A stretch of DNA of 64,000 nucleotides from Enoplolaimus lenunculus (Eukaryota; Nematoda; Enoplea; Enoplida; Thoracostomopsidae), in contig JASANG010001649.1 in assembly GCA_030248215.1 (NCBI GenBank), positions 372,001 through 436,000 of the forward strand. Direction: 5' to 3'. The notes beneath the pieces were generated by a model. The model was given only the letters and a program-made list of their open reading frames with translations. It was not told the DNA's origin and did no database searches. Both the position numbers and the translations under genes were made by a program. Shown here piece after piece: positions 37,710 through 49,537 of the stretch; position 1 is the first letter of the stretch; each line of letters starts with the position of its first letter.

Positions 37710-37892
37710 TAGGGGTGCGCTATCCTTTTATTGACAGTTGGAGTCGTCCGCCGCCGTCCGGCGCCGCCTTTCAACGTACGTCATTCGTGCGGTATCGTAC
37801 ATGAATTATATACTCACGTACAAAACCGTATGGTGACGGACGGCGACATACGGCACGCACGGCATGACAAATAAAGTACTGCGCTACAACTA
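37710..37892. mobile_element. GC-rich MITE family B, copy 2 (TA-flanked)
   Basis: Ends GGGGTGCGCTATCCTTT and AAAGTACTGCGCTACAAC, flanked by TA, with a CCGCCGCCGTCCGGCGCCGC block inside and GGTGACGGACGGCG in inverted sense. Confidence 0.8.
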
Positions 37893-38634
37893 CAATTAAG
37901 CCGCAGATTAAGCATCAAATTTTACTACCATTTTTGCATTTTTTGATTGTTACAAAATCAAACATTTATGTAGTTGATTTTCATCAACATAAAAATTTTC
38001 AGCCAAATGTAACATTTATGGAAACTTTGTAACTACAATTCCGGTCTCAGCCTCCAATACAACTTTGAATAAATTGTCTGTTTAATAGACATTAGCCAGA
38101 AAAAATTACTAAAATCTGCAAACTGCACAAACATAGGGTAACTAGTGCAGTACCTCCCAAACCAAAACCCTTTATACCTCCCGTGTAATTCATATGCAAA
38201 TATATATTTTCGGTTAATACTTTAGGTAATTTCCGGTTTCATATTCGCAAGCGAACTTGAATACTAAATCTACCCTAACCTCAATCCCTAAACATATCCA
38301 AGTCTATTTTATTAATCCAGCCATTCTTTGTCAGAGAATTCTTTGTAAAAGAAAGTAAACAACTTCCAAAGTTAAGATCTCAGCCGTTCCAACTCAAACA
38401 CGTTAGCAATTTTTTTAACATTTTATTTGCCTGTATACCTGTATTATTTTCAAATTTTAGAACTCAGTTAAAAACAAATTCCCAAAATGTTGTGAAACAT
38501 GAAAATTTTACTTAATAAGTTTTGACTACTGCGTTTTAAGGATAATGGTGCTCGTAGCCTGTAGCGGTGACAGATAATACTGCAAAATTCTTTTCCTCAA
38601 ATAATCAGCATTCATTTTCAACAACGGTTCCAGA
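37893..38634. other. Gene-free stretch
   Basis: Nothing recognised. Confidence 0.4.
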
Positions 38635-38796
38635 AATTTCTGACGGGGGCACGACATATTTTACAGCGAAAGAAGGAAAAGAGGATGTGAACGAAGCGAG
38701 ACAGAAGCCAAACGCTATTTTTTAATCAAATCTTAACACAAAGTTTTTGTTGCGATCGTGGCTGGAAGCCAATGGTCTGGTTACCATCGCCCTTGG
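38635..38796. mobile_element. Family G' MITE, copy at 38.6 kb
   Basis: AAATTTCTGACGGGGGCACG at the left, GAACGAAGCGAGACAGAAGC and AAAGTTTTTGTTGCGATCG inside, CCCTTGGATCCGTCAATG at the right. Diverged. Confidence 0.65.
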
Positions 38797-39239
38797 ATCC
38801 GTCAATGTACACGACGAAGATGTTCCAGAACTTTGTGAAAAAATTGCAATTTTCAAAACTCGTTCTCTCACAGTATTCTAAAAGAATGAAAAACTGTTTT
38901 AATGATACTTATTTTCTTTTACTAAATTTTGATCAGTAAAAATCATGACTAATTTTCCTGAATAAAAAAGTATTCAAGTTCACATGGTCATAGAGTTTAC
39001 GACAGTTCCCGTTGAAAATTGTTGCAATTATTGCTAATTTGATGTGTAAATATACGTATAATTGCAGTAGCCTGCCATAATTTTTAACTCCGATCTGCAG
39101 TTGAAAGTGTGACAAGAAAATCCTTAAAAACACATTTGGGACCAAATTTCGTACGAAACGGACAACACTTTTGATCAGCAAACATTCAGAAAATTTAATT
39201 CTTATTGATCCTTAGCTAAACTAAAAGGGCATCTGGTTT
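38797..39239. other. Gene-free stretch
   Basis: Nothing recognised. Confidence 0.4.
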
Positions 39240-39415
39240 ATGTATAGCTGAGGGACGCAAGAGTATATAAGCATATTCTTACGCCTAATCCTAAAGATTG
39301 AACATAAGGATAACCATAAATCTAGACGTAAGTTTAAGCTTAAGTGTAAAATTTTTGTTATAAAGCTACGTTTACTCTAATACAATCAGACAGAAAAACA
39401 GTCCACCCGTGAGCT
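39240..39415. repeat. Family D repeat, diverged
   Basis: CTTACGCCTAATCCTAAAG, GTAAGTTTAAGCTTAAGTG and a worn right end with CAGAAAAACAGTCCACCC follow the family D order. Confidence 0.55.
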
Positions 39416-39485
39416 GAGATTAGTTTGCATGTATGGGTTGCATTGCATTAGATGCTATAGCACGGCTAAGAAGTTTTGCTCCCTG

Positions 39486-39663
39486 GGCCCATGTAAAGAT
39501 CAGTGGCGGAACGTTATTCTGGGTCACTGGAATTAGTAGGCTAAAGATTTAGACTAATTGTTTGCTTGTCTTTGCTTAGGCTCAGAAAAGCTCATTGTTA
39601 TGCTTAGGCTTAGGCTTAGGAATATGCTTAACTACTGTTCTGCCCCTGCTCTATACATTGGCC
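39486..39663. mobile_element. hAT-like MITE family D with TTAGGC-type interior
   Basis: Inverted ends GGCCCATGTAAAGATCAG, then TGGCGGAACG (left), and TTCTGCCCCTGCTCTATACA, then TTGGCC (right). Flanking octamers GCTCCCTG (39478-39485) and ACTCCCTG (39664-39671) differ at one base, as expected of an aged 8-bp target duplication. The interior contains TGCTTAGGCTTAGGCTTAGG, a short near-perfect run of the hexamer. This is the clearest copy of the family. Confidence 0.85.
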
Positions 39664-40254
39664 ACTCCCTGAAACCAAAATTTTTTTATAAAATAATGCA
39701 CCGGAGCTGAAAAACTCACGTAGAGCCATCGCGTATTTGTGGTGAAACAATCGACGCTATTTCTGTGATTTTCGCAAAACAATATTTTAAAAATGTAGTA
39801 ATGTGAAAAAAGCAACAAAAATTATTAATTACCAAAAACTAAAGTCAATTCAGCATATCCATAAAAGTGCAAAATCAAGAAACACCCAGACTTCACCTAC
39901 GCTGTATTGAGTGGCTTTACTTCTCAACTAAGCCCTTGGTGTCTGAGAGAACTTACTAGTATGTTTGGTATAATGTGTCAATATAAATCTGTTTTCAAAT
40001 GCCACATTTAACATTACAAACTATATATTAATATAAAATTGACCAATAATTTTCGGCCGGTCACTCCAGAATAACCAATGAGGAGAGATTTATTGCGAAA
40101 GAAAACCAATATTTATGCCACAAGCAAATGTTCCGATTAATGTGGTTAATCGTAGTATGCGTAATGAAATTGCTATAATTTGTGTTAATCCAATGTGTTG
40201 AATATCGCAATGTCAAGAAACGACCATAAAATGGTCCGATTCCGAGGGTAAAGC
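39664..40254. other. Gene-free stretch
   Basis: Nothing recognised. Confidence 0.4.
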
Positions 40255-40435
40255 TAGCGGCGGATACAGTAATTTCCAAAGTAGGAGACGAGATATGGAA
40301 AATTAGACGAAAATTATGAGAGAAACGAGCGAGAAGCCGAACACCATTTTAGTGCTAAACCTGAATACAAAAACTTGGCTTTGATCTATGGTATGGTGCC
40401 TTGGCCAGGGGGCGTCCTTCTTGTATCTGCCAGTG
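40255..40435. mobile_element. Family G' MITE, copy at 40.3 kb
   Basis: Ends GCGGCGGATACAGTAATTTC and CTTGTATCTGCCAGTG are inverted; interior GAAACGAGCGAGAAGCCGAA, then TTTAGTGCTAAACCTGAATA. Confidence 0.75.
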
Positions 40436-41994
40436 GGTAAAACTACAATTTCAATTTGAGCTCAGGTGTGTTAAAATTTTCAATTGCAGATTTTTAACGC
40501 TTGAACAAATATAAAATATTAAAGTTTTTGCAAGCAATAAATTGTAGTTTATAAAAGCAGTATCACTCCTCGCCAACAATAATAGAAAACTTTTGAACAC
40601 AGTATCGAATGCTGAAACTGATCATTTCCTTAAAATAGCCGGTTTTTATTGCAGAAATTTTAAGCAATAAATTTGCACAGTGAAGCCTTGAAGTAAATCC
40701 CGGAAGTATTTCATTTGAAAGGATTGTTTCTATAGGTCGAAATTGCTGTTTTTGGTATGCGCTTTCTAAAAATTGAGTCTCAGACAAACAACAGTGCCAG
40801 GCGAGAATTGGAATGAAACAAGGCGTCAGTCAGTTAAAATTTGTACATTTTAAAACACATTATGCCACCGATGGCTATAAATTTAACGTTTCACTTTTTC
40901 TTAAAATAAAATTTTTCGAAGAAAGTTCGAAATCAAAAATAGAATGTTTAACTTTAATATATTTTCTTATTTTTAGCAATTTTTTTGGTCAAAGTTAATA
41001 CACTAATAATATGCGTATTAACCCGAATAATCGGTCATTTAGCGAATTAACGCTAAAGACTTATCGTTATTACTATTGCAGTCTGTACTGCATTTAGTCG
41101 CACCTACAGATCACAATTTCAAGGATATTTTTAGCGAAATTGTCTCAAAATAACGATTTAAATGAACGCTTGTGTTTGTTTTACGTGGAAAATCAATCTC
41201 AAAAGTTAAAATTAGTTTATCAAAAAGAAACCAGCCCGAAGCTTGGTGAATATACATAAGAAAACAAAATGGTGTAATAACAGAACCTAAACTAGACCAC
41301 TTACAGTGGAGAATATTATCAGCCTAAACAAATCATCTTTGTTGATTTGAATCGGTTTATTAGTATTTATTCTTCGTCAAAATGTTAATATTCAAAAATG
41401 GTTTCATAATGTCAAACTCTAGCATAATACTACTGAAGCATACTTTTATGGTAATTCACGAGCAGTCAAAAGATCCACAACCGAGCCTGTACCAAAGAGA
41501 GGAACCACGAAGGGGTCAAGTCTCCGAATAGAAAAATTTTGGCCCTTACAAGAACAGTAGCAATGTAATTCTTGTGAAGTTAACCGCACCATGCTTGTCC
41601 TCCTCAAATTGTTTTGGTACCTCTAGTATTGTGAGCATGGTCCTGACCCAAAATACTGTTTAGGTTTTCGATTCCATTAAAAACCGAATTCCAAACGCAG
41701 TCACGTGTGGCAACATCGTGAAGCGTTCGGTATCACGGACGTAAAGATATTTCCTGAGGATATATTTTCCCTATCTCCCCCTTGTATACGTACCTGTTTG
41801 GTATACGTAACAAATAAATTAGAAAGCGTATTCCGACATAAATTGAAGTATGTTTGATTTGCTAATTCTAGCAAATATATATAAAGTTTCGATAAAAGTT
41901 TCTGTTTAAGGATTTTTTCAAAAATCCTGGTAATTACTCATTAAATTTATTCCAAAAATTAAGAGCAAACGAACCGAAAGATACAATTTTTGTA
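40436..41994. other. Gene-free stretch
   Basis: AT-rich; no exon or element recognised. Confidence 0.4.
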
Positions 41995-42112
41995 AAACTA
42001 TTGAAAAATTTACTACCGAAATTGCCGGAACCGCCGCAGAAAATCTACTGCAGCCGGAGGCGGAGGTGAATTGTTTGCGAGAGCCGGAGGCAAACCTTCA
42101 GTTGTACATTCG
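41995..42112. mobile_element. Family H fragment
   Basis: Inverse complement of the left part of the 46.1-kb element: TACCGAAATTGCCGGAACC, then GAGCCGGAGGCAAACCTTC, then AGTTGTAC. The rest is missing. Confidence 0.75.
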
Positions 42113-44130
42113 GTGAACTCTGTTCGTTTCTATAGGAATGTTAGCAACATTTTATATTCTAATAGATATCTTTGCAACAAATTTGAAAATAAAGAACAAT
42201 TCACAGTCAATATACGCAACAGGAAAATTTTTTGATATAAACCTTTCAGTCTCTGACTAAACTATGTCACATAACAACCCTAAACGATCAATCAAAATAT
42301 CTTTCCCCGTCACACAAAAAAACTTGACAATTTTTCAGTTCCACAAGTTTGACGCTATTGAAAAATGTTACTACTGAAATATATGACAGAAAATCAGGTA
42401 CTTTGAAAAGAGTACAGGCAATGTTCCTGGTGCCGAGCCACTATTTTCAATCGGGATGTGTCTAGGCAACCAAGAGTTGCAGCAAAGATTACGCCTAAGA
42501 ATGTTCGCGAGCGAAGAGAATGGATGGTTTAACACAGATTTAAATTTGATGTCCCAATGAAAAATTTACATTTAGAACGTTTGATCCAACAGATTCGATC
42601 TTATCGTGTGTGCTGAACTAAGAAGAAAATTTCGCAAGCGAAACGAGCGAAAAGCTATAGACGTAGTTGAATTAAATACCTTTGTAACAGCCGCAAAACA
42701 GTTTTTGGTTCATAGGTTGGGATTTTAAGTTTGACTCTCAAAAGCTTCTTACGGCGCACTTGAACATTCTACTAAAAAATAGCTTTTGCTTTACTCAAGA
42801 ATTGTTTATGTTGTTTATAATGGAAAGCGGAATTATTGGCAAATTTTGTCCAACTTCGTTTCTGAGCAAATCATGGATCATATTTGAAATAAAACTTGAT
42901 TTCTGTCAAAATATGCAATTAAGCTACTAAAGCAACATATAAAACTTTTAATTGTCTGATATTTAAGAAATATTGGCGCAAATTTAGTGTTAATATTGAT
43001 TCCAGAAATATATGTCTTGAATTCCAGACGTTTATTTCTGTGTTTTGCGAAATATTGGTCTGAAACTGTTCAATCTTAGAAGTATATATGAAAACGGAGC
43101 AACTCGTTTACATACATTAAAATCAGAAAATTAACTCTTGAAATATATTTAAATCTAGGTACTTCTTGTAAGAGATAAATTCGCTTCTTATAAATTGGCA
43201 ATAGTAATTTTTTGAATAAAAGGCATTTTATATTTTAGCCGTGAAAATTTAAGAATGTAAGAATCTTCATATCTCAACATAAATTTTGGAATTGTGGAGC
43301 AGTGTCTTGGGTTGTCCAGTGGATCTCCTATGTAAAGATATTATTTTCAGCGCTACCCTGCTTCTGCGATACCTATAAAAATATCATTATTCGAGTGTTA
43401 AAATCAACAAACACATACGGTCACATATGACAGCGTTTCATAAAAATACGTGACATTTTAATGTTGTGTACAGAATGAAATTTTTCAAAAAAATCATATC
43501 GGGATTCTCTGATTCGCTCTCTCTATTGGTTATGTGAGTTTTTTGACAGAAAAATTTCTTTACCCACGAATCCGAAATAAAATAATACAGAGTTGACATA
43601 CGAATAAGAAAAACAAACATCCACCACGGGAGTGGGCGGCGAAGAAGGGATCACTCGTATATGGACACCTTCGTACCCCTTGGCCGATATATTAATAATT
43701 AAAAGAATTCTGTATTAGTAAAATTTAACTTGTATTCCTGTTAATTTTACTACCCCCCTGTAAACAATTCCTCACTACGAGATAAAAAAAACAGAAAAAG
43801 AAATAAAAAAACAGAGAAAGCGAGACAGAAAAGAGCAAAAAGATCAAAGAAGAAACTTTTGTGTGACCAAGTCTCTACGTCTATCAATGTGCAGTATACA
43901 ACACGGTTATTTAGTGCGCAACGCATCAACACACGCTGCGCATGTCATCATGAAAAATCACATTCAAAATTCCTATTTTTTTATTTTTTTTTTCAATCCG
44001 AATAAAAGAAAATAGACATGTAGCGTATTCAAGGAGATTTAATGCAATCTTCGGCCCAATTGCGGACCGAAACTGAAGTCCCAAATGGCCTGCTTTCTGG
44101 GTTCTTAAGGCCATATATAGTTGAACCGTT
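42113..44130. other. Gene-free stretch
   Basis: Nothing recognised. Strings of A/G-rich low complexity occur at about 43785-43850. Confidence 0.4.
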
Positions 44131-44205
44131 AATCAGGCCGTAGCCAAAGAGGTCGCCTTTCTAGGGTAAGTCTAAACATTTTTCAGGAGGGGCATTATAA
44201 TGTTT
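44131..44205. mobile_element. hAT-like MITE family A, left half only
   Basis: CAGGCCGTAGCCAAAGAGG and ACATTTTTCAGGAGGGGCAT match the left half of the 53.0-kb copy. A G/C-rich worn repeat block follows (44283-44420). Confidence 0.65.
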
Positions 44206-44861
44206 CGTAAAAATCACTTGATCTTCCCGGCATATATGCTCTTGTACATCGCCCCACATGCATTGCCAGAGGAGACAGACAGGCTGGGAGCTCCCCCAAA
44301 CTTGTGGATGGGGGCCCCAAACTCGCGCGCGAAGCGAGTGAGAAGCCAGAAGCATTTTAAAAAATTTGGCGGTTTTCGTTTCAACCGAATATGGTGGGGG
44401 CCCCTTTGGGGGTGGGTGTGGAAAGGTGCACATGAGCATATCGTAAAGGTCCTAGTCATCTGCCTGGTTGAGTTTAGCAAAAGTTAATTACGACGAATCA
44501 CTAGCAGATCCAGAGGAGTGCTGGAGGCGTAATCGTTTATTTTCTCATGGTTCGATTGAAATATCAGTTAAATGCTGACCATTACTGCGTATAGGTTTTC
44601 GCTCGTTTCTCTCACGAGGTTGTTTTCAAACAAAAATCTACATTAAAAATTGTCAGCTGGTTATCTTTTGTTTCAAAATTTTATGCGATTTCAATCAATT
44701 GTGTGAAATTACTTCCTGTATGTTTCCAAGTCTTTGCGACACTTACGGTGCCGCCATTTTCATCAAGTTTTGATATCTGCCCCCACCCGTCAGAAGTTTT
44801 GGGATCTTCCGCTTGCGTATAACTTGTTGTGTTCATTCAGGTAGGTGCTCGCTCCGGCTTT
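44206..44861. other. Gene-free stretch
   Basis: Overlapping chance frames on both strands at 44161-44487 come from a G/C-rich repeat remnant that includes a family G' string (CGCGCGAAGCGAGTGAGAAG). No exon. Confidence 0.4.
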
Positions 44862-44996
44862 CAAGCCTAACCGTAAGAATGAGCTTATACCAAGTCCTAA
44901 GCCTAAATATATGAATTGTCTAAACTTTAAGCTTGCTTTATTGCAATCCCACAGAAAAACGTTCCGTCCTGATTTTTACATTGTCCGCCACGTATG
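44862..44996. repeat. Family D repeat
   Basis: AGCCTAACCGTAAGAATGAG, then AAGTCCTAAGCCTAAATATA, TTTAAGCTTGCTTTATTGC, AGAAAAACGTTCCGTCC and TTTTTACATTGTCC in family order. Confidence 0.7.
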
Positions 44997-45135
44997 TTGC
45001 CCTCCAGGGTGTTGTTCCAACTGATGCACCATGCAGCAAGAGATTTGCAACGTATATCATGTAAGCGATTATAGGCAACTGTGTGTCTTAGAAAATCAGA
45101 ATTTGTAAAAAAAACTAAAATACAATTTGCATTCA

Positions 45136-45335
45136 GGGCCCATATCCTAAAATGTGTATAGCAACTTTCATCAGTAAGTAATAGGTTTTTAAACTCACTA
45201 ACTATTACAGTTGTTAAAGTCAGAATTGGTACAGAAGTAGAGCAAATCAAATGCGAAAAAGGTGCCACCTTCTTAGCATCAGCATTCACTGGTTCGAAAG
45301 TTATAGATTGTATTACCAACTGGTTATATGAACTA
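45136..45335. repeat. MITE family C, copy at 45.1 kb
   Basis: GGGCCCATATCCTAAAATG on the left, ACCAACTGGTTATATGAACT on the right. It closely parallels the 15.6-kb copy inside (GAGCAAATCAAATGCGAAAA). Confidence 0.75.
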
Positions 45336-46004
45336 AACGCAACCGATTAAAACCCATAGCCATATTTTTATTCTCAAGCAAAAGAGGCTACCAATATTAA
45401 GATGGCACTAGTCAAGACCCGTCGAAAATTTTCAAAAACACGTTAACAAACTTTAGAAATAAAAAATTACGAAAATGAGAAACTTCTACGGGCAACACAA
45501 ATACAAAATACATTAATAAAAGAGTTTCCGCATTAATAAACTTTAACGACACCTAATGCCTCACAAATTATGCGTACATTGACACTGTGTGTTTTTAGTG
45601 TTTCGTATAGCCTTCGTTTCTTGTCTCTGTGTTTGTCTCGTCCACCGGAAAATGAAAAGCGCAAAAAGAATTAGAAATATAAAGTGCAATTTTACAGAGT
45701 CAAATTTTCCGCTTTTTAAAAAGTTCAAAGTAAAATCGTAGTAACCGTTTGTGATGAGTATAATTTTGCGTAAGAAACGCGTCGCAATGTACGAAGTTTC
45801 GGCTGAGAATTGAAACAAAATGAAATGTGAAAAAAGCTTTCAATTTATTGAGAAAGTGGAGAAGATGTGTATATAATAGTTTTGGTATAATTTGGGTTAC
45901 GTTTGGTAAATCTTTTGGCCAATGTTTGAAACGAGTTAGTGTGAACATATTCCAAACCGTAAGCTCCAGCGTAATAATACGTAAGCCTATGACGAAGCTT
46001 ACGC
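45336..46004. other. Gene-free stretch
   Basis: Nothing recognised. Confidence 0.4.
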
Positions 46005-46062
46005 CTATAACCTAAGTAAAAATTTGTGTAAAGTTTAAGCTTACTCTGAACGCTGCTGCATA
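46005..46062. repeat. Family D fragment
   Basis: CTTACGCCTATAACCTAAG, AAGTTTAAGCTTACTCTGAA. Confidence 0.4.
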
Positions 46063-46145
46063 GTCCTAAAATATGTTTTAAATATGAGTTTTCGGTGAAT
46101 CAAAGCATCGTAGAATTAGTATTCCATTCGGAAGTATCACTCTAA

Positions 46146-46482
46146 CAGGGTACAACCGGAGGTTTGCCTCCGGCTCGGCTCCGGCAAAAAATAAAATTTT
46201 TGCCGGAGGTTCCGGCAATTTCGGTAGTATAATTTTGCATTAATTTGCAAAATTTATCTGTTTAGCGCGTTTTGTTCTACTTTTGTCACAATTTTCACGA
46301 TAGAATTTCCAAAATTTCACAGAAGATTAGCGTAAAGCCAAAAACTTGACAACATATTGCAAATATTGGCTAAAATTAACCAATTAACCATCATTTTTAC
46401 CACCTAATTTCGCCTCACCTTCGGCTCCGGCAAGATTCGTTGACCTCCGGCTCCGGTATTTTTCACCTCCGGTTGCACCCTG
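46146..46482. mobile_element. hAT-like element family H with CCGGAGG repeats
   Basis: 337 bp. Inverted ends CAGGGTACAACCGGAGGT and ACCTCCGGTTGCACCCTG. Flanking octamers CACTCTAA (46138-46145) and CACTCTAG (46483-46490) differ at one base. The subterminal parts repeat GCCTCCGGCTC and GGCTCCGGC motifs on both sides, typical of transposase-binding repeats in hAT elements (inference). No coding capacity. Confidence 0.88.
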
Positions 46483-46618
46483 CACTCTAGATAAAATTGT
46501 AGACGATAGCTTAAAATTCAATTTAGACTGAAATCCGACAAGCGACAGCGCTTAGTTTGCAAAGCTACCCTATGCGCCAGAAGCATTTTCGGACTGTCTG
46601 TTTGTGTTTGTCAACCAT

Positions 46619-46796
46619 CAGTGGATCCAAGGAAGGACCACACTGGCCATGACATCACTACAGGGTTCGAAACCAAAACTTTGTGTCAAGACTTAATATT
46701 AAAATTGAGCAAAATTTAAAGCTCGCTTCGCTTACCAACCTTTTTTTTACTATTGTATTTCGCGTCCCCCTGTCAGACATTTTTGGTCCCGCTACA
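46619..46796. mobile_element. Family G' MITE, copy at 46.6 kb
   Basis: Left end CAGTGGATCCAAGGA; interior GGTTCGAAACCAAAACTTTG, TCAAGACTTAATATTAAAAT and GCTCGCTTCGCTTACC; right end TTTTTGGTCCCGCTAC. Terminal repeats worn. Confidence 0.75.
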
Positions 46797-47009
46797 GCGG
46801 TCAGCGCTAAATAGAGACCAATGAAGACCACTAACCCACAATTAATGCAATCATTGCTTTCGTTCGCTAATGGAACTCTTTATTCACGGTTATAGACCGG
46901 AAGTAGCCAGGCGTGAACGTGGTGGGATTGTGTGGAAACAACAACGCTGTCGCGGTTTCAATTATAGCCATCGACTAAGGGGCTGACCATATTTGCGATC
47001 AACTATAAT

Positions 47010-47110
47010 ACTGTAAGCTTAAGGTTTAGAATATTATTAGGTTTAGGTCTACACATACTACACGCTTATTGGACGATTAGGCTTAGGTTTACAAATATGG
47101 CTATAATGCT
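47010..47110. repeat. Degenerate TTAGGC-type tract
   Basis: GTAAGCTTAAGGTTTAG, ATTAGGTTTAGGTCTAC and ATTAGGCTTAGGTTTAC. Confidence 0.5.
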
Positions 47111-47403
47111 ATTGTTACAATCCCTTTACGTCGAAATACTGCCAGCAAATCCACATTTCGATGCTTAATGCAAATAGTTTTTCACATTTTTTAAATTCTA
47201 ATTTTCCAGCTCTTTGGAGCTCCTAGAATCCACACACATATTTAGGGTGGCCTCAAACCGGACCCCTTTGAACCCACTAGCCGGCACCCCCGCTGAATAA
47301 CTGTAGCACATGCACACATTTAATAAAAAGAATCCTATTTCTAAATTCAAAATATTGACATTTATCTTGATGGTTAGTGATAGGTTCCCAAGCAATCGCA
47401 CAA

Positions 47404-47572
47404 CGGTTAAACCTTAGCCTAAGCCTTAGCGTAAGAATGAACTTATACCTAAGTCTAAGCAGAAGCCTAAAGCCTACGAAAAAAGATTAGTCTAAAACTT
47501 TAGCTTAGTTTATTATTCCTGCATCACGGAATAACCTTCCGCCCCTGATCTTTACATGGACCAACGAACGGT
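47404..47572. repeat. Family D repeat
   Basis: CCTTAGCCTAAGCCTTAGCG, TAAGTCTAAGCAGAAGCC, AAGATTAGTCTAAAACTTTA and the right end AACCTTCCGCCCCTGATCTT, then TACATGGACC. The left terminal repeat is worn. Confidence 0.7.
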
Positions 47573-48364
47573 ATTAAGGGCATACTTGCAATATCAACCA
47601 GGAATAGTCAATATTCTATCGAAAGGTCTATTGAAAGTAAAAATGTTTTATTTATGGTACTTAATTTAATGACCAAATGTTTTTGTGTGAAGTATTAAAG
47701 TTAGCATTTTTGCAAGTAGAATAATTATCAACAGGTATAGAACTACCTTTACAACGCAACATACCATGCTTAGGCATTTTTCGCTAGTTTACGAAGGCTA
47801 TTCAAAAACAATGCAAAATTTTTAACACGGTCATTTTTGGCAAACGCCTTACTTTACTGGGCCACGCACGGCCTCCACCTGCTAGAGGCGATACTCGCCA
47901 AGGTAAGCTCAATCCTAAGCGTAAGGAAAACCCTTTAAACGCCTAGAATCCGTGAAATGGATAGTGGTCAAAAGGCCGGAACCTTCAGGATATTATTTAA
48001 GTATAAACGTTTAACAATGTTCTACATTTTATCAGTACAATTGAGGTTTGCAAATATTCGCTTGGAAAAGTAACACTTCATTAAAAATCAATACGTCCAA
48101 TATTTTTTATTTAGGATTAAGTAATAATGATAAATTTTATTTTTATTTCAAATCCCAGAATTGCGGCCAATCTGTAAGCACTGAAGAACGGTATGATTTT
48201 TCAGAGAGTTACAACTAATTGTAACCCAATTTCCAATTTTACGCTACTCAAAATTGTTTTCAAAACCAACTGAATGGAACAATAAATGTTTTTATTAATT
48301 CAAAACATTCGGAAACAAATAAATGATTATCAAAAAAGGGCTCTTGTGCACTCCCGTGTTAAAG
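47573..48364. other. Gene-free stretch
   Basis: Nothing recognised. Confidence 0.4.
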
Positions 48365-48945
48365 GTTAGTGCTTAGGTTCGGGTTTAGAGTTAAGTTTGT
48401 GTAAGTTCTTTGCAACACGTAAGCCTAAGCCTACAGCTAAGTCTAAAAGCTTGTGTTGGGAAGTGCACAATAGCATGAAAACGTAATATTTGAAGTCTGA
48501 CTGTTTTCAGACCGATTTTGAACTTGATGTGGTACGAAAAATGTAAATATTTAGCTAGTGATACGTACTTAGCTAACTATGTTTGCAAAACTAACTTCGA
48601 CAGAAATTAGTCTTGCATCACTATCAAACGTTTCATTTGACGGAAATTAAATTTCGCCGATGTAAAATCGTTTATTCCGAAGTACTTAACTAGTAAACGC
48701 ATGAGCCATTCATGATACTCAGTGAAAGTTGCATAAAATAACTCAGATTTACAGCTTTTGAAAGTTCGTATTGTTTGACAATGTCAGGTGCCATTTAGTA
48801 CTAGATGCAATTTATTTCAAATTTAGAGTCATGTTAACTAATAAAACCGTTCATATCAAACCTAAAATATGAGCTTAATCTTACGTCTAAACCTAAGTGT
48901 AAGCGTAAATATAAGCGTAATCGCAGTCCTAAACAAACGCCTAAC
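48365..48945. repeat. Two TTAGGC-type tracts
   Basis: 48365-48455 has GTGCTTAGGTTCGGGTTTAG and, inverted, GTAAGCCTAAGCCTACAGC. 48858-48945 has CTTACGTCTAAACCTAAGTG, then GTAAGCGTAAATATAAGCG. Unique AT-rich sequence lies between them. Confidence 0.5.
48811..48816 (-). promoter_or_regulatory. Possible polyadenylation signal for the channel gene
   Basis: AATAAA on the minus strand about 720 bp after the channel stop codon. No closer canonical hexamer was seen between the stop and this site. The hexamer is common by chance in AT-rich DNA, so the assignment is weak. Confidence 0.2.
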
Positions 48946-49204
48946 CATCTCAGTCTTTTTGAAGAATACGAGCCAAGATTGTGTCAAAGTCTAGGCTGTG
49001 TCCACGAGCAAATAGTTTTCAAATCTAATTGCAAATATGAAAGTCTAATTGTAATCCTAAGGCTTACTTAGCCTATGCATAAGCCTCACAGTCTTCAAGA
49101 ACAATGGAAGCCAAGATTGTGTAACAGTGCAGAGTTGACTGCACAGCAACACTAGTGAAAAACGGCAGTTGCGAATCTCGAAGCACAGACCAAGCAGTAT
49201 CAAT

Positions 49205-49312
49205 TGCAAACTAATTTACTAAATTGTATGTTTCATGATTCACGGATTCGAAAATTAGATGACCTATCAACAACTGGCTGTAAATGCTGCACACATTTGA
49301 GAAAAATCTACA
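49205..49312. repeat. MITE family C, right-end fragment
   Basis: ACAACTGGCTGTAAATGCTG, then CACACATTTGAGAAAAATC; the left half is missing. Confidence 0.5.
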
Positions 49313-49344
49313 TTTCGTGGCCCGGGTAGCGTGTCGCCGGTCAG

Positions 49345-49505
49345 CATTCTAAGCCAAACGTTAAGCTAACCATAATCCGAAGCCTTAATCCTAACCGTTA
49401 TCCTAAGCATAGTACTAACAGTAAGTGCAACGATGGGCGACAAATTGTCGAGTCTTCGGATTACAAGGTGTCGTTCGACGACTGCTGGGCAACGAATTGT
49501 CGTGA
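49345..49505. repeat. Repeat with ACGAATTGTCG end, second copy
   Basis: TAATCCGAAGCCTTAATCCT, CTAACCGTTATCCTAAGC, GGGCGACAAATTGTCGAG and the end GGGCAACGAATTGTCG, like 15,085-15,262. It lies about 30-190 bp past the channel stop codon, so it probably falls in the 3' UTR or just after. Confidence 0.5.
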
Positions 49506-49537
49506 TACCATTTGTAAAATACTAGCACAGTTAGAAA

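Noticed and set aside
39600-39640. True telomere or chromosome end
   Set aside because: The TTAGGC runs are short, imperfect and dispersed, and sit inside repeats with their own ends.
44927-45319. 130-codon minus-strand frame
   Set aside because: It runs across a family D and a family C repeat; similar pieces appear in the frame at 15577-15843. It is repeat sequence, not a gene.
46672-46684. tRNA-derived SINE
   Set aside because: GGTTCGAAACC looks like a B box, but there is no A box at the right distance and the unit has DNA-transposon ends.
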